Source: Fibrobacter succinogenes
GTDB taxonomy: Bacteria; Fibrobacterota; Fibrobacteria; Fibrobacterales; Fibrobacteraceae
NCBI GenBank assembly: GCA_902771595.1
Contig: CACXXH010000008.1
Span: 1 to 48,754, forward strand
Reading direction: 5' to 3'
Length of the DNA: 48,754 nucleotides
The position numbers were made by a program, and so were the translations under genes. A model generated the notes under the pieces. It did no database searches. It was not told the origin of the DNA and saw nothing but the letters and a program-made list of their open reading frames with translations. Of this stretch, positions 9,356-17,292 are shown piece after piece (within the stretch, counting starts at the first letter, position 1; the number at the start of each line of letters is the position of its first letter).

Positions 9356-9658
9356 TTAAGCTTCTTCTTCGGCCTTGGCGGGCACAGCCTTGCGGGTCTT
9401 GCGCTTTGCGCCCGTGATGTTGCCAGCGAAACGCTTGTTGAAGCGATCGATACGGCCAGCCGTATCCACGCGGTGCTGCTTACCCGTCCAGAACGGATGG
9501 GTATCAGCGGTGATTTCAAGGGAAATCACGCTATGTTCAACCCCATCGATAGTCTTCTTTTCGGCGGAAGACTTCGTGGAGCGGGTGATGTATTCTTTAC
9601 CCGTATTCGCATCGACAAACACGACCGGTTGATAGTTAGGGTGGATACCTTCTTTCAT
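9356..9658 (-). CDS. rpmE2: Ribosomal protein L31 type B
   Basis: 100 residues. MKEGIHPNYQPVVFVDANTG, the DTHPFWTGKQHRVDTAGR block and FNKRF are diagnostic of bacterial bL31. The zinc-binding Cys pair of the type A form is absent, so this is the zinc-independent type B (YtjA/RpmE2). The C-terminus has an Ala/Lys/Glu extension (KAVPAKAEEEA) beyond the usual 80-90 residues. Type B paralogues in other bacteria are often induced under zinc limitation, but no Zur-like site is visible. It has its own promoter and terminator and is divergent from the lipoprotein gene at 9757. Confidence 0.95.
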   Translation of the reverse strand: MKEGIHPNYQPVVFVDANTGKEYITRSTKSSAEKKTIDGVEHSVISLEITADTHPFWTGKQHRVDTAGRIDRFNKRFAGNITGAKRKTRKAVPAKAEEEA

Positions 9659-9696
9659 TTTTCAAATCCTATTGAAGTGAATTATTTGGAGTTCCA

Positions 9697-9725
9697 AATT
9701 TAGCAGTTTTTGAGGATTTTGGCAA
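9697..9725 (-). promoter_or_regulatory. L31 promoter: TTGCCA, 17 bp, TAAATT(TG)
   Basis: On the minus strand TTGCCA (9725-9720) is followed after 17 bp by TAAATTTG (TAAATT at 9702-9697), about 40 bp before the ATG. It fits both sigma-70 spacing and the TAnnTTTG motif. Confidence 0.6.
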
Positions 9726-9747
9726 GATACGGGCTCTTTTTTTGTAT
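9719..9747 (+). promoter_or_regulatory. Possible promoter of the 9757 lipoprotein gene
   Basis: TTGGCA at 9719-9724, overlapping the -35 box of the divergent L31 promoter, is followed after 17 bp by TTGTAT. The ATG is only nine bases further, so the transcript would be almost leaderless. Weak evidence. Confidence 0.3.
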
Positions 9748-9756
9748 TTTTAGGGC

Positions 9757-10383
9757 ATGAAAACGCTGAAATGTCTACTTGCCGCCCCGCTCATGACCGG
9801 GTTGGCCCTCTGCTTTACCGCCTGTAACGATGAACGTCCCGTAGCTAAAATCATCAAGGTGGACCAAAAAATGCCGCTCATCGAGTGGCCCGACAGCGTT
9901 TACGTGAATTCCCTCGATTCCATTCTCGCGCTGGAACCCGTCAGAAAGCCGAAGAACGAGAACGTGACGAACCTGCGCCTGAACCCGAACAAGGCGCCGG
10001 TATTCAACCTGCCCTCCTCCGTCACGGGCAAGCCCGACAAGAAGACAGCAAGCAAGGATGTGCGCAAGGGTAATCAGGAAGCCCGCGGCATGGGACTCCC
10101 GCAAGGCCAAAGCAACGACGCTTTCGGCAAGAAGGGCGAAGCCTTCAGTGACAAGTTCATGCGCGCCATGTCGGCGCTGCAGTCCGACCCGAACAACTCG
10201 AGCCTTTACAAGATGGTCGTCGCGAACGAAGAGGATCTTAGCAAGTTGCTGCGCCGGACCTATGGTGCCGGTTCGCAGAGCCTCCCCGGCTTCCTGGTGA
10301 GATCCGAACTGCAGACCGTTAACCCGAACGTCGACCTCGACCACCTGAGGGCAGGCGACAGGGTAAAGGTCCCGAGGCTCTAA
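9757..10383 (+). CDS. Lipoprotein with LysM-like C-terminus
   Basis: 208 residues. A lipoprotein signal ends with CFTAC (Cys about 23). The middle is charged and low in complexity. The last 50 residues (DLSKLLRRTYG...VNPNVDLDHLRAGDRVKVPRL) have the spacing of a degenerate LysM: a helix, an 'NP.vd...l..Gd.v.vP' strand and an end at the protein terminus. If correct, it would hold peptidoglycan from the periplasmic side. There is no clear ribosome site (AGGG is one base from the ATG), so translation may be leaderless. It is convergent with the Svx-like gene; no strong terminator is visible in the 57 bp between them. Confidence 0.65.
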   Translation: MKTLKCLLAAPLMTGLALCFTACNDERPVAKIIKVDQKMPLIEWPDSVYVNSLDSILALEPVRKPKNENVTNLRLNPNKAPVFNLPSSVTGKPDKKTASKDVRKGNQEARGMGLPQGQSNDAFGKKGEAFSDKFMRAMSALQSDPNNSSLYKMVVANEEDLSKLLRRTYGAGSQSLPGFLVRSELQTVNPNVDLDHLRAGDRVKVPRL

Positions 10384-10440
10384 AGCCTTATTTTTGCCCT
10401 ATTTTCAAGCGGCTAATTCAAGCAGGCAAAGGCCCGAAAA

Positions 10441-12675
10441 CTACCTCGAGCTCTTTCGTCCATTCACGCGGAAGCGGAAATCGCGCCCGTTTTTCTTGAA
10501 TTTTACGAACAAACTCTGCTCTTTTGAATCGAAGTAGATTTTCGGTTCGTGCATTTCCGTAGCCGGCATGCGAGCAATGTTCCTGATGGCAATCGTAGTA
10601 TCCTGACCCGCGGGATTTCCGGATGTCCCGACAGAATCCTCCGCTATGGCGTACCACACGGCATTCTCGATACCCGCCGTCGCGTCGGTGGGCGGTTCCG
10701 TCAGATTCGCTCCGTAATTCGGGTTGTTCAGCATGCCGTCGTCGACCATGCCGTAAAAAACACCCTTCGTGAGTTCCTTGCTGAAATTGTTCTCGAGGTC
10801 GCCACGCAGCTGCGCCGTCCCGCCGACAGTCTTGTATTCAAGCGGCCACATCACGCCATAAACCTGGGCATCGTCCTTGATGGTGCTTTCAAAAATCACC
10901 GAAAGCGCGCCGACCTTCGCGTTCCCGCGGATGCTCCCGCCCACGAGCCAGGCGTCTTCTTCGAGCACGGCGTCGTCGCTGACCGACCCCGCGCTCATGA
11001 AGGCACGCCCGCGAACAACGGCGTTGTCGCCGACGGTACCGCCATTAATAACAGCGAAGTCCTCGATGCGGGCCTTCCCCGTGACGGTTCCGCCGTTCAC
11101 GACCGCATTCGGCCCGACAAATGCGGTGGTGGCCACGGTCGCCTTGCCGCTTATCCAGCCCCCGCCATTGGCGTGCTGCTTGTAGCCGCTTGTGTTCGCA
11201 GGTTTCCAGAAATCCTTGTTGTAGCCTTCGGGTGCGCCGTTCACGACCTCAATCATGTACGGATAGCGGTAGATGCTATAGTAGAACTGGTCCCAGAGAA
11301 TCGTCTGCATCTCGGTCGGGGTCGCCGCCACGGCAAGCCACAAAGCCTTGTCGCTTGCCTTCGTCTCAATTTCAAGGTTGAATCCCGTACCGTGCTTCAT
11401 CTCGCTATAACGGGGCGTGCCGTCACTGCCTTCGGCCACGAGACCGACCGTCCAGCCCGAAGCCGGGTCCGGCAACGCATCGGGCGCGTAGTTGCACCAC
11501 TTGTACGTCTTGCCCATATATACGTCGGTATTGTCGCCAAAGCAGGTGTAGCCCTTGACGGTCGGCTTGTCCTGCACGATTCCGCGGAACTTGACCGAGA
11601 CCTTCCCCGCCTTGTCCGGGTAAAGCCGCACCAGATTGTAACCCCAGCGCTGCGGAGCCCAGTAGCTCGGCGAAATGTAGCGGTCGGGGCATTCCCCCGA
11701 AACGGCGGAATCGCACTCCATCTTGTTAAGCATCGTCACGCGGGCATGGTTGCTATAGGGGTAACCCACACCGACACTGCGCCGCGTCGAAAACTCGTAA
11801 TCGCCCCAGGCCTTCTTGTATAGCTTTTTCTTCGCGGGCGTGTATTCAAGCGTCGCCTGCTTCATCGCCCAACGGCCGAACTGGTCGTTCAAATCATCAA
11901 TGGACCACTTGTAGACCAACATCATCGCGCTGAAGGGAGTCTGGTCCATCAGGCCCTTGTCGCCATCCTTGAGGGATTCCGTCCAGATGCGGTTTACTTC
12001 CATCGCACCCTTTATACCGCCACCGAATTCCTCCTTCAGGTGTTCCAAGAAATGCCAGTTGCAGTAACGGTCTCGCGTCGAGCCGTAATAGAGGAAGGGG
12101 AAATCAATGAGGTATTCGGAGCAGACGGGTGCCTCGTTCGGGATAAACTGGTGCATCATCCAGTTCGCATGGGATTCGCAGACCCAGCCCGTATGGCTGT
12201 TGTTGCCCATCCAGCCGGCAAGGCTCTGCATACCATGAGCATATTCGTGCGCCAAGCCCGAACGATCGCTCAGGGAGCCCTTCCCAAGCCAGATTCCGGG
12301 AGAACAGCCATTCTCGTTACAGCCCTCGGTATTGTCGCCACCGTAAAGTGCGCCCATCTTTTCGTCATCGAAAACATAGACGCCAATCTTCATCTTGTTG
12401 TCCGGGTCACTGGGCTGCGGCAGCGACCACTTCAGGGAATCGTGGTAGAACGTGAAGATACTCTCGAGAATATCCAGGCCCTTTTGCGCCTCGTCGCTCG
12501 AGATTCCCACCATGTTCGTGGAGCCGTCGTCGTATTTGTCCTTGCGGCATATCTCAAAATGCTCGGACGCACGGACAAGCCTATGCCCGTGCGGTTCGCA
12601 TACAGGATTCCACGTGACAGCGCCTGCACTGCACAAACCGCCAAGGAAAAGGGAAACCACCACCCATCTTTTCAT
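10441..12675 (-). CDS. Secreted Svx/AvrXca-like putative zinc metalloprotease with beta-helix region
   Basis: 744 residues. The ATG at 12675 has AGGAG five bases upstream. A signal peptide ends near LCSAGA. HEYAHGMQ (about 143-150) is an HExxH zinc motif followed by a conserved segment rich in Trp, Asn and His (GWVCESHANWMMHQF). Residues about 505-615 are a short-period repeat of turns (GKATV, GKARI, GDNAVV, SDDAVL, GNAKV, each with a GG turn), as in left-handed beta-helix or hexapeptide proteins. The whole resembles secreted Svx/AvrXca (DUF6055) proteins of plant pathogens, from memory only. In a fibre-degrading bacterium it could act on plant cell-wall protein or glycan. Catalysis is inferred from the motif. 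Confidence 0.6.
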   Translation of the reverse strand: MKRWVVVSLFLGGLCSAGAVTWNPVCEPHGHRLVRASEHFEICRKDKYDDGSTNMVGISSDEAQKGLDILESIFTFYHDSLKWSLPQPSDPDNKMKIGVYVFDDEKMGALYGGDNTEGCNENGCSPGIWLGKGSLSDRSGLAHEYAHGMQSLAGWMGNNSHTGWVCESHANWMMHQFIPNEAPVCSEYLIDFPFLYYGSTRDRYCNWHFLEHLKEEFGGGIKGAMEVNRIWTESLKDGDKGLMDQTPFSAMMLVYKWSIDDLNDQFGRWAMKQATLEYTPAKKKLYKKAWGDYEFSTRRSVGVGYPYSNHARVTMLNKMECDSAVSGECPDRYISPSYWAPQRWGYNLVRLYPDKAGKVSVKFRGIVQDKPTVKGYTCFGDNTDVYMGKTYKWCNYAPDALPDPASGWTVGLVAEGSDGTPRYSEMKHGTGFNLEIETKASDKALWLAVAATPTEMQTILWDQFYYSIYRYPYMIEVVNGAPEGYNKDFWKPANTSGYKQHANGGGWISGKATVATTAFVGPNAVVNGGTVTGKARIEDFAVINGGTVGDNAVVRGRAFMSAGSVSDDAVLEEDAWLVGGSIRGNAKVGALSVIFESTIKDDAQVYGVMWPLEYKTVGGTAQLRGDLENNFSKELTKGVFYGMVDDGMLNNPNYGANLTEPPTDATAGIENAVWYAIAEDSVGTSGNPAGQDTTIAIRNIARMPATEMHEPKIYFDSKEQSLFVKFKKNGRDFRFRVNGRKSSR

Positions 12676-12795
12676 AAGCACTCCTATTGGCCCGGATTTA
12701 TTCCCAAACTACGAATGAATATATTCTTTTTTGGGCCCCGTAGGACTGCGCAAAGGAAAGAGTAAATAAAAAAACGCAAAAGCGGCCGTAAAAGG

Positions 12796-13683
12796 CTACC
12801 TTGCACGGCCCAGGTTCTTGTAATCGGGCGTAAGCTTCACGCAGTTCGTGTCCTTCGGGGCACTGCGGTAAAGCGCGAGTTCCTTAGTAAAAACACCCTT
12901 CGCCGAGGCCGAAACGCTCCACTTGCTCCCGGCGGGGCATCCCGAAATGTCCACTTTCGATACCGCGGTGAACCTCGTAGATGTAATCTTGTAATCAAAA
13001 TAGTCCGTCGATGCGGAATCGCCCAGCAGCAGGGCCTTCGCGTTCCCGACATAGGCGTTCTTCGCGAAGAAATCCTTCTGCGCGTTGATGTAGGCCAGGG
13101 ACTGTTCCTGCATGTCCCTGACCGAGGCGACAAGCTCGTTCTCCTGAGCGGTCTCGTTGCAACTGCGCACCGCAAAAACGGCAACCACCACCGCGACAGT
13201 ACACACGAGTGGAAGCGCTATCTTCTTGAGCGGCACGTTGCCCAGCTTTTCGAGCGCCTCGCCGATGGACTCACCCTCGGGTTCAACCTCCTTCCCCTTC
13301 TGCCACTTGAGCAATTTCAAGGCAACAAGGATGTGGAGCATCTGTCGCGGGAAGGCAAGCCCCGCCGCGGCCACCAGAATCAGGAGCACGGAAATCACCA
13401 GCAAGACGACAAGCGCGACATCCGCCATGGGGAGCAGTCCCTCGGCTTCCTTCAGCAGGCCGAGAAGTTCCTTGTCCTCGGAGAAATTCTGCGCGGCAAA
13501 CCGCCCGGTAAAGTTGTTGTACCGAGCAAGCCCGAGCGTCACTGCCCCGCGGGCCATTTCAAGCACCGCGGCGAGCACGCGTTCCAAGAGCAAGAAAACC
13601 ATACCCACAAGGGCAAACAGCGAGGCTATAAGGCGCGCCGTCCTTACCGGAGCCAAACCTGTATTTTTCTGTTCATCACTCAT
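12796..13683 (-). CDS. Membrane protein with pilin-like C-terminal domain
   Basis: Start at the ATG at 13683 (MSDEQKNTG), about 295 residues. Hydrophobic helices lie near residues 17-45 and 88-118, with a third near 155-172 (PLVCTVAVVVAVFAVRSC). After it the chain resembles type IV pilin or pseudopilin globular parts: a helix (MQEQSLAYINAQKDFFAKN), then a beta region and the end ALYRSAPKDTNCVKLTPDYKN. Such a domain on a polytopic protein is unusual. It lies 85 bp after the second Aas fusion, separated by a low-complexity inverted repeat. Function unknown. Confidence 0.55.
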   Translation of the reverse strand: MSDEQKNTGLAPVRTARLIASLFALVGMVFLLLERVLAAVLEMARGAVTLGLARYNNFTGRFAAQNFSEDKELLGLLKEAEGLLPMADVALVVLLVISVLLILVAAAGLAFPRQMLHILVALKLLKWQKGKEVEPEGESIGEALEKLGNVPLKKIALPLVCTVAVVVAVFAVRSCNETAQENELVASVRDMQEQSLAYINAQKDFFAKNAYVGNAKALLLGDSASTDYFDYKITSTRFTAVSKVDISGCPAGSKWSVSASAKGVFTKELALYRSAPKDTNCVKLTPDYKNLGRAR

Positions 13684-13696
13684 AGGCAACTACTAA

Positions 13697-13768
13697 TGTG
13701 AGGTGTGAAATGTGAGATGTGAAGTGTGAAATTATTCATTTAACATTACACATTCCACATTACACATT
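13697..13768. repeat. Low-complexity (AATGTGA/TCACATT) imperfect inverted repeat
   Basis: The first half is built of GTGAAATGTGA-type steps and the second of ACACATTCCACATT-type steps, around TTATTCATTTA, so the halves can pair imperfectly. It fills nearly all the space between the genes ending at 13769 and starting at 13683. Origin unknown. Confidence 0.6.
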
Positions 13769-16700
13769 CTATTTCACTCCGGCGAGTTCCTTCGCGAGCT
13801 TCTTGGCCGTGGTAAAGTCCGCCTTGCCCGTACCGAGCTTCGGGACCTTCTCGACGGCAAAGGCCGCAGCCGGAAGCATGATCGGCGGGAACCCGCTCGC
13901 GCGCAGTTCCGAAAGCACGTCCTTCGGGTCCTTTTCACCCTGGTAGAGGAGCACGATCTTTTCGCCCTTCGCCGAATCCGGAATCGAAGTCACCACGTAG
14001 TCGCAGCCCTCGAGCACCGGCGTATCCTGAATCTTCTTCTCGACAGCACCGAGGCTCACCATCTCGCCACCGAGCTTCGCGAAGCGGCTGTAGCGGTCCA
14101 CGATCGTGAGGAAGCCATCCTCGTCGAGGTAGCCCTTGTCGCCCGTGCGGTAGTAGCGCTTGCCGCCAATCATCACGGTCACGTCCTTCGTACGTTCCGG
14201 ATCCTTGAGGTAGCCCACCATCACCTGACAGCCGCCGATGAGGATCATGCCCGCCTCGCCCGTCGGCAGAGGTTCGTTCGTATCCGGGTCCACAATCAGG
14301 AACTGCGAGCCCGGGAGCGCCATGCCCACGGTACCCGGCTTGTTGTTCACCTGCATGGTCATGTAGTCGCTGTGCAGGTTGTTCTCGGTATTGATGGAGG
14401 CCACCGGAGCGGTTTCGGTACAGCCGTATCCTTCGTAGATTTCCTTGCCGAACTTGAGGCGGAATGCGGTCGCAAGTTCCGGACGCAATGCTTCGGCACC
14501 AGCGATAATCAGGCGGACATACTTGAGCGCCATCGGGTGCACGTAGCGGCTAATCGTAAACGCACGCAAGAAGGTCGGGGTCGCGACGAAAGCCGTAACG
14601 CGGAATTCCGCACATACGCGGGCCATGGTCTTCACGTCGGTCGGGTCGGCCACCGTCACGATGGGGCAACCTTCGGTAAGGTTCAAGAGCGTAGTCACCG
14701 TGAGGCCGAAGCTATGGAACAGCGGGAGTTCCGAAAGCATCACGTCGTTGCGCGTCACGTTGAAAATACAAGCGAGCTGCTGGATATTGCCCATCAGGTT
14801 CCTGTGGCTCAGCATCACGCCCTTCGGGGTACCTTCAGAGCCCGAACTGAACATGATGGCGGCAATACTGTCGAGGCTCACGCGCTTGCGGAACAAGAAC
14901 TTGATGAGCCATGCGGGCGCAATCATGCAGAAGAACATGTAGAACGCGATCTTCGCCTTCGGGATTTCCTTCATCAGGTCTTCGGCGTAAAGCAGGTTCA
15001 GGTTCTCGCCCGCTATCTTCGAATAGTCGTTTCCGCGGCCCTTGAGCTTTTCAACAAACATGCGGCTCGAGACGACCGTCTTCACGTCGGCACGGGCGGC
15101 ACAGAACTTCACGTTGTCGACCGACGAGGTGTAGTTCAGGTTCACGTTGGTCTTGCCACAGAGCCAGAGCGCGAGGTTCACAATCACGCCCGCCGGAGAA
15201 GGCGGGAGCATAATGCCCACGTTCTGTTCTTCGGGCCCGATCTTTTTCCTCAAGAGCTTGCTGAACGCGATAACCGCGCCCATGAGCTTGTAGCCCGAGA
15301 AGTGCCCGCCGTCCGGATTGTAGATGGCAGGGCCGTTCTTCACGTACTTCTTGTACGTCTTGATCCAGGCGTCGCCGACCGGCTTCACGAACGAGACGGA
15401 GTAGTTCCAGGCGTCGATGGAAATCTTGCGGATGATGGCACGAACCTTGTTCGCGGGCGTCGTCGCGTCGATGGGCGCGCTGAAAGCGATGGTCACGGTA
15501 CGTTCGGCGCTCGCGCCGTACATGTTGGAGCCGCTGTAGCTGAAGTTCGAGCCCCAGAGGCCCTGGATGTAGAACGGCACGACGGTCGCATCGGTACCTT
15601 CCACCGCCTTGGAATAATCTATGCTGAAGGGTTCAACGTGCGGGGAACGGGAAACTTCGCCCGTCGGGAAGATGACCACCGCATGGCCTTCCATGAGGCG
15701 GTCGTGAATCTTCTTCATCGCCTCTTCGGGGTGGCGGTTGTCTATACGGATGCTTCCCAGGCGCTTGAGCATGGAACGCAGGTACCACTTTTCGAAATGA
15801 TCCTTGTTGCTCGCGATGCACAGCGGGCGCGGGCAGGCCATCTGCACCATGGCCCAGTCGATGAAGCTGTGGTGGTTACCGACCAAGAGCACCGGTCCGT
15901 CGTTCGGGATATTGCCCACATTGAGCACGCGGATCTTGTAACGGCTAAAGACAAGGCGCAAGAGCGAGCGGACGAGGGCCTGCGGAAGGTTCGAAATGGA
16001 CCAGTAGAAAACGCCCACCGATATGACGGCCAGCCCGATGAAATAGTATTGCGGCTGTATGTCCGTGTAACGCACCATAGTAGAATACACGAACAGGAAC
16101 ACCACAAGTACTAGCGCCTGGATAAGATTCGCAAGCGCAAGCACCCAGCCGGAATTGTTGGGGCGCGTGTTGTACTGCAGAAGGGCGTTCACCGGTACGA
16201 GGAACATGCCCCCGAAGATACCGATGGCGCTGTAAAGGATAGACAGGGCAACCGGATGCACCATGAACGGGATGAGGAACATGCAGATGGAAGCACCGGC
16301 CATGCCGAGGGGGATAAAGCCCGTCTCGATGAAGTCCTTGGAATTGTGGGCGGCGATGATGGAGCCCACCATGAGGCCAACGATGGTGAACGAGAGGAAA
16401 TTCTGGAGCGTGGCTACCGTCTGGGAGCCGGACACGTCCTGGAACATGAGGATGAACACCTGAGCCATGGCCCAGAACATCGAAAGCGTAATGATGGTGG
16501 CACGCAGCGTGCGGTGGCGCCAACCGAAGCTCAGGCGGCGGCGGGCCACGGAGAACTTAATGTTGTGGTCTTCGTACTTGACCTTCGGCACGAGGAAGCT
16601 CGCTACCGTACCGAGGACGCTCACGCCCGTCAAAATCCACGGAATGACGACGGATTTCGAAAGCAGGAAGCCCACGGCCTCATAACTGACGAGCGATTCC

Positions 16701-17197
16701 AGGTCGATGAGGTTTATACCCACAATGACAAGCCAGCTCGAAGTAATCACGCCGATAATGGAGAAAATCTGCAAGAAGGCGTTAGCATAGCTCAAGTTGT
16801 GGACGCCGAACATCTCGCGGACAATCGCATACTTGGCCGCACTGTGGACCGCGAATCCGGAAGAAAGCCCGATAGAAAGCCAGAAAGCGACTCGCGGGCA
16901 GTTGCAGGAAACCAGAACCGCCTGGGCAATCACGAACGCCGTCATGAACAGCGCGGACCAGGCCAGAATCTTATTCTTGGAGAACCTGTTGGTAAAGAAC
17001 CCGGCAGGCCATATCATAAAAACGTAGGGCGCGAGGAAAAACACCTGCAGCATGAACGTCTGCCATATCTGGCCAGTATCCGAGTCGGAAAAAGAGCCCG
17101 AGAGAATTTTCTGGGCATAGATGAACACACCACACTGTACGAAGGTCATTGCGAGAATCGACAGGAAATAGCGGATAGATCCTTTAACTTTCCACAT
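13769..17197 (-). CDS. aas: LplT-PlsC-acyl-ACP synthetase fusion (Aas type), paralogue 2
   Basis: 1142 residues, starting MWKVKGSIRYFL behind AAAGGTG. The order of modules matches the 4841-8254 protein: an LplT-like MFS (about 1-410); PlsC with NHHSFIDW near 442 and a FPTGEVSRS segment; and an AMP-forming synthetase with SSGSEGTPKG near 786, GYGCTETAPVASINTE, RTGDKGYLDEDGF and GTGKADF near 1122. All catalytic motifs are intact. The paralogues are similar over their whole length but clearly diverged, so this is an old duplication and perhaps serves a different acyl chain or head group. A pilin-like membrane protein gene follows. Confidence 0.87.
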   Translation of the reverse strand: MWKVKGSIRYFLSILAMTFVQCGVFIYAQKILSGSFSDSDTGQIWQTFMLQVFFLAPYVFMIWPAGFFTNRFSKNKILAWSALFMTAFVIAQAVLVSCNCPRVAFWLSIGLSSGFAVHSAAKYAIVREMFGVHNLSYANAFLQIFSIIGVITSSWLVIVGINLIDLESLVSYEAVGFLLSKSVVIPWILTGVSVLGTVASFLVPKVKYEDHNIKFSVARRRLSFGWRHRTLRATIITLSMFWAMAQVFILMFQDVSGSQTVATLQNFLSFTIVGLMVGSIIAAHNSKDFIETGFIPLGMAGASICMFLIPFMVHPVALSILYSAIGIFGGMFLVPVNALLQYNTRPNNSGWVLALANLIQALVLVVFLFVYSTMVRYTDIQPQYYFIGLAVISVGVFYWSISNLPQALVRSLLRLVFSRYKIRVLNVGNIPNDGPVLLVGNHHSFIDWAMVQMACPRPLCIASNKDHFEKWYLRSMLKRLGSIRIDNRHPEEAMKKIHDRLMEGHAVVIFPTGEVSRSPHVEPFSIDYSKAVEGTDATVVPFYIQGLWGSNFSYSGSNMYGASAERTVTIAFSAPIDATTPANKVRAIIRKISIDAWNYSVSFVKPVGDAWIKTYKKYVKNGPAIYNPDGGHFSGYKLMGAVIAFSKLLRKKIGPEEQNVGIMLPPSPAGVIVNLALWLCGKTNVNLNYTSSVDNVKFCAARADVKTVVSSRMFVEKLKGRGNDYSKIAGENLNLLYAEDLMKEIPKAKIAFYMFFCMIAPAWLIKFLFRKRVSLDSIAAIMFSSGSEGTPKGVMLSHRNLMGNIQQLACIFNVTRNDVMLSELPLFHSFGLTVTTLLNLTEGCPIVTVADPTDVKTMARVCAEFRVTAFVATPTFLRAFTISRYVHPMALKYVRLIIAGAEALRPELATAFRLKFGKEIYEGYGCTETAPVASINTENNLHSDYMTMQVNNKPGTVGMALPGSQFLIVDPDTNEPLPTGEAGMILIGGCQVMVGYLKDPERTKDVTVMIGGKRYYRTGDKGYLDEDGFLTIVDRYSRFAKLGGEMVSLGAVEKKIQDTPVLEGCDYVVTSIPDSAKGEKIVLLYQGEKDPKDVLSELRASGFPPIMLPAAAFAVEKVPKLGTGKADFTTAKKLAKELAGVK

Positions 17198-17271
17198 TTT
17201 TGCACCTTTATAAAATCGGGTAGGAAAAAACGTGACGTAAAATCTAGAAATTCTCGGTGTTTTCCCCAGTG

Positions 17272-17292
17272 AAAAAGGGCCGTTATCGGCCC
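17272..17292 (-). terminator. Terminator of the aminopeptidase P gene, stop codon in the loop
   Basis: On the minus strand GGGCCG and CGGCCC enclose a four-base loop, followed by TTTTTC. The TAA of the gene (17285-17283) falls in the loop, so the last sense codons form the 5' arm. Confidence 0.8.

Noticed and set aside
14372..16114. A 580-codon plus-strand open frame over the second Aas fusion
   Set aside because: Antisense to a gene with all expected motifs; composition is His/Arg/Val rich, as usual for such shadows.
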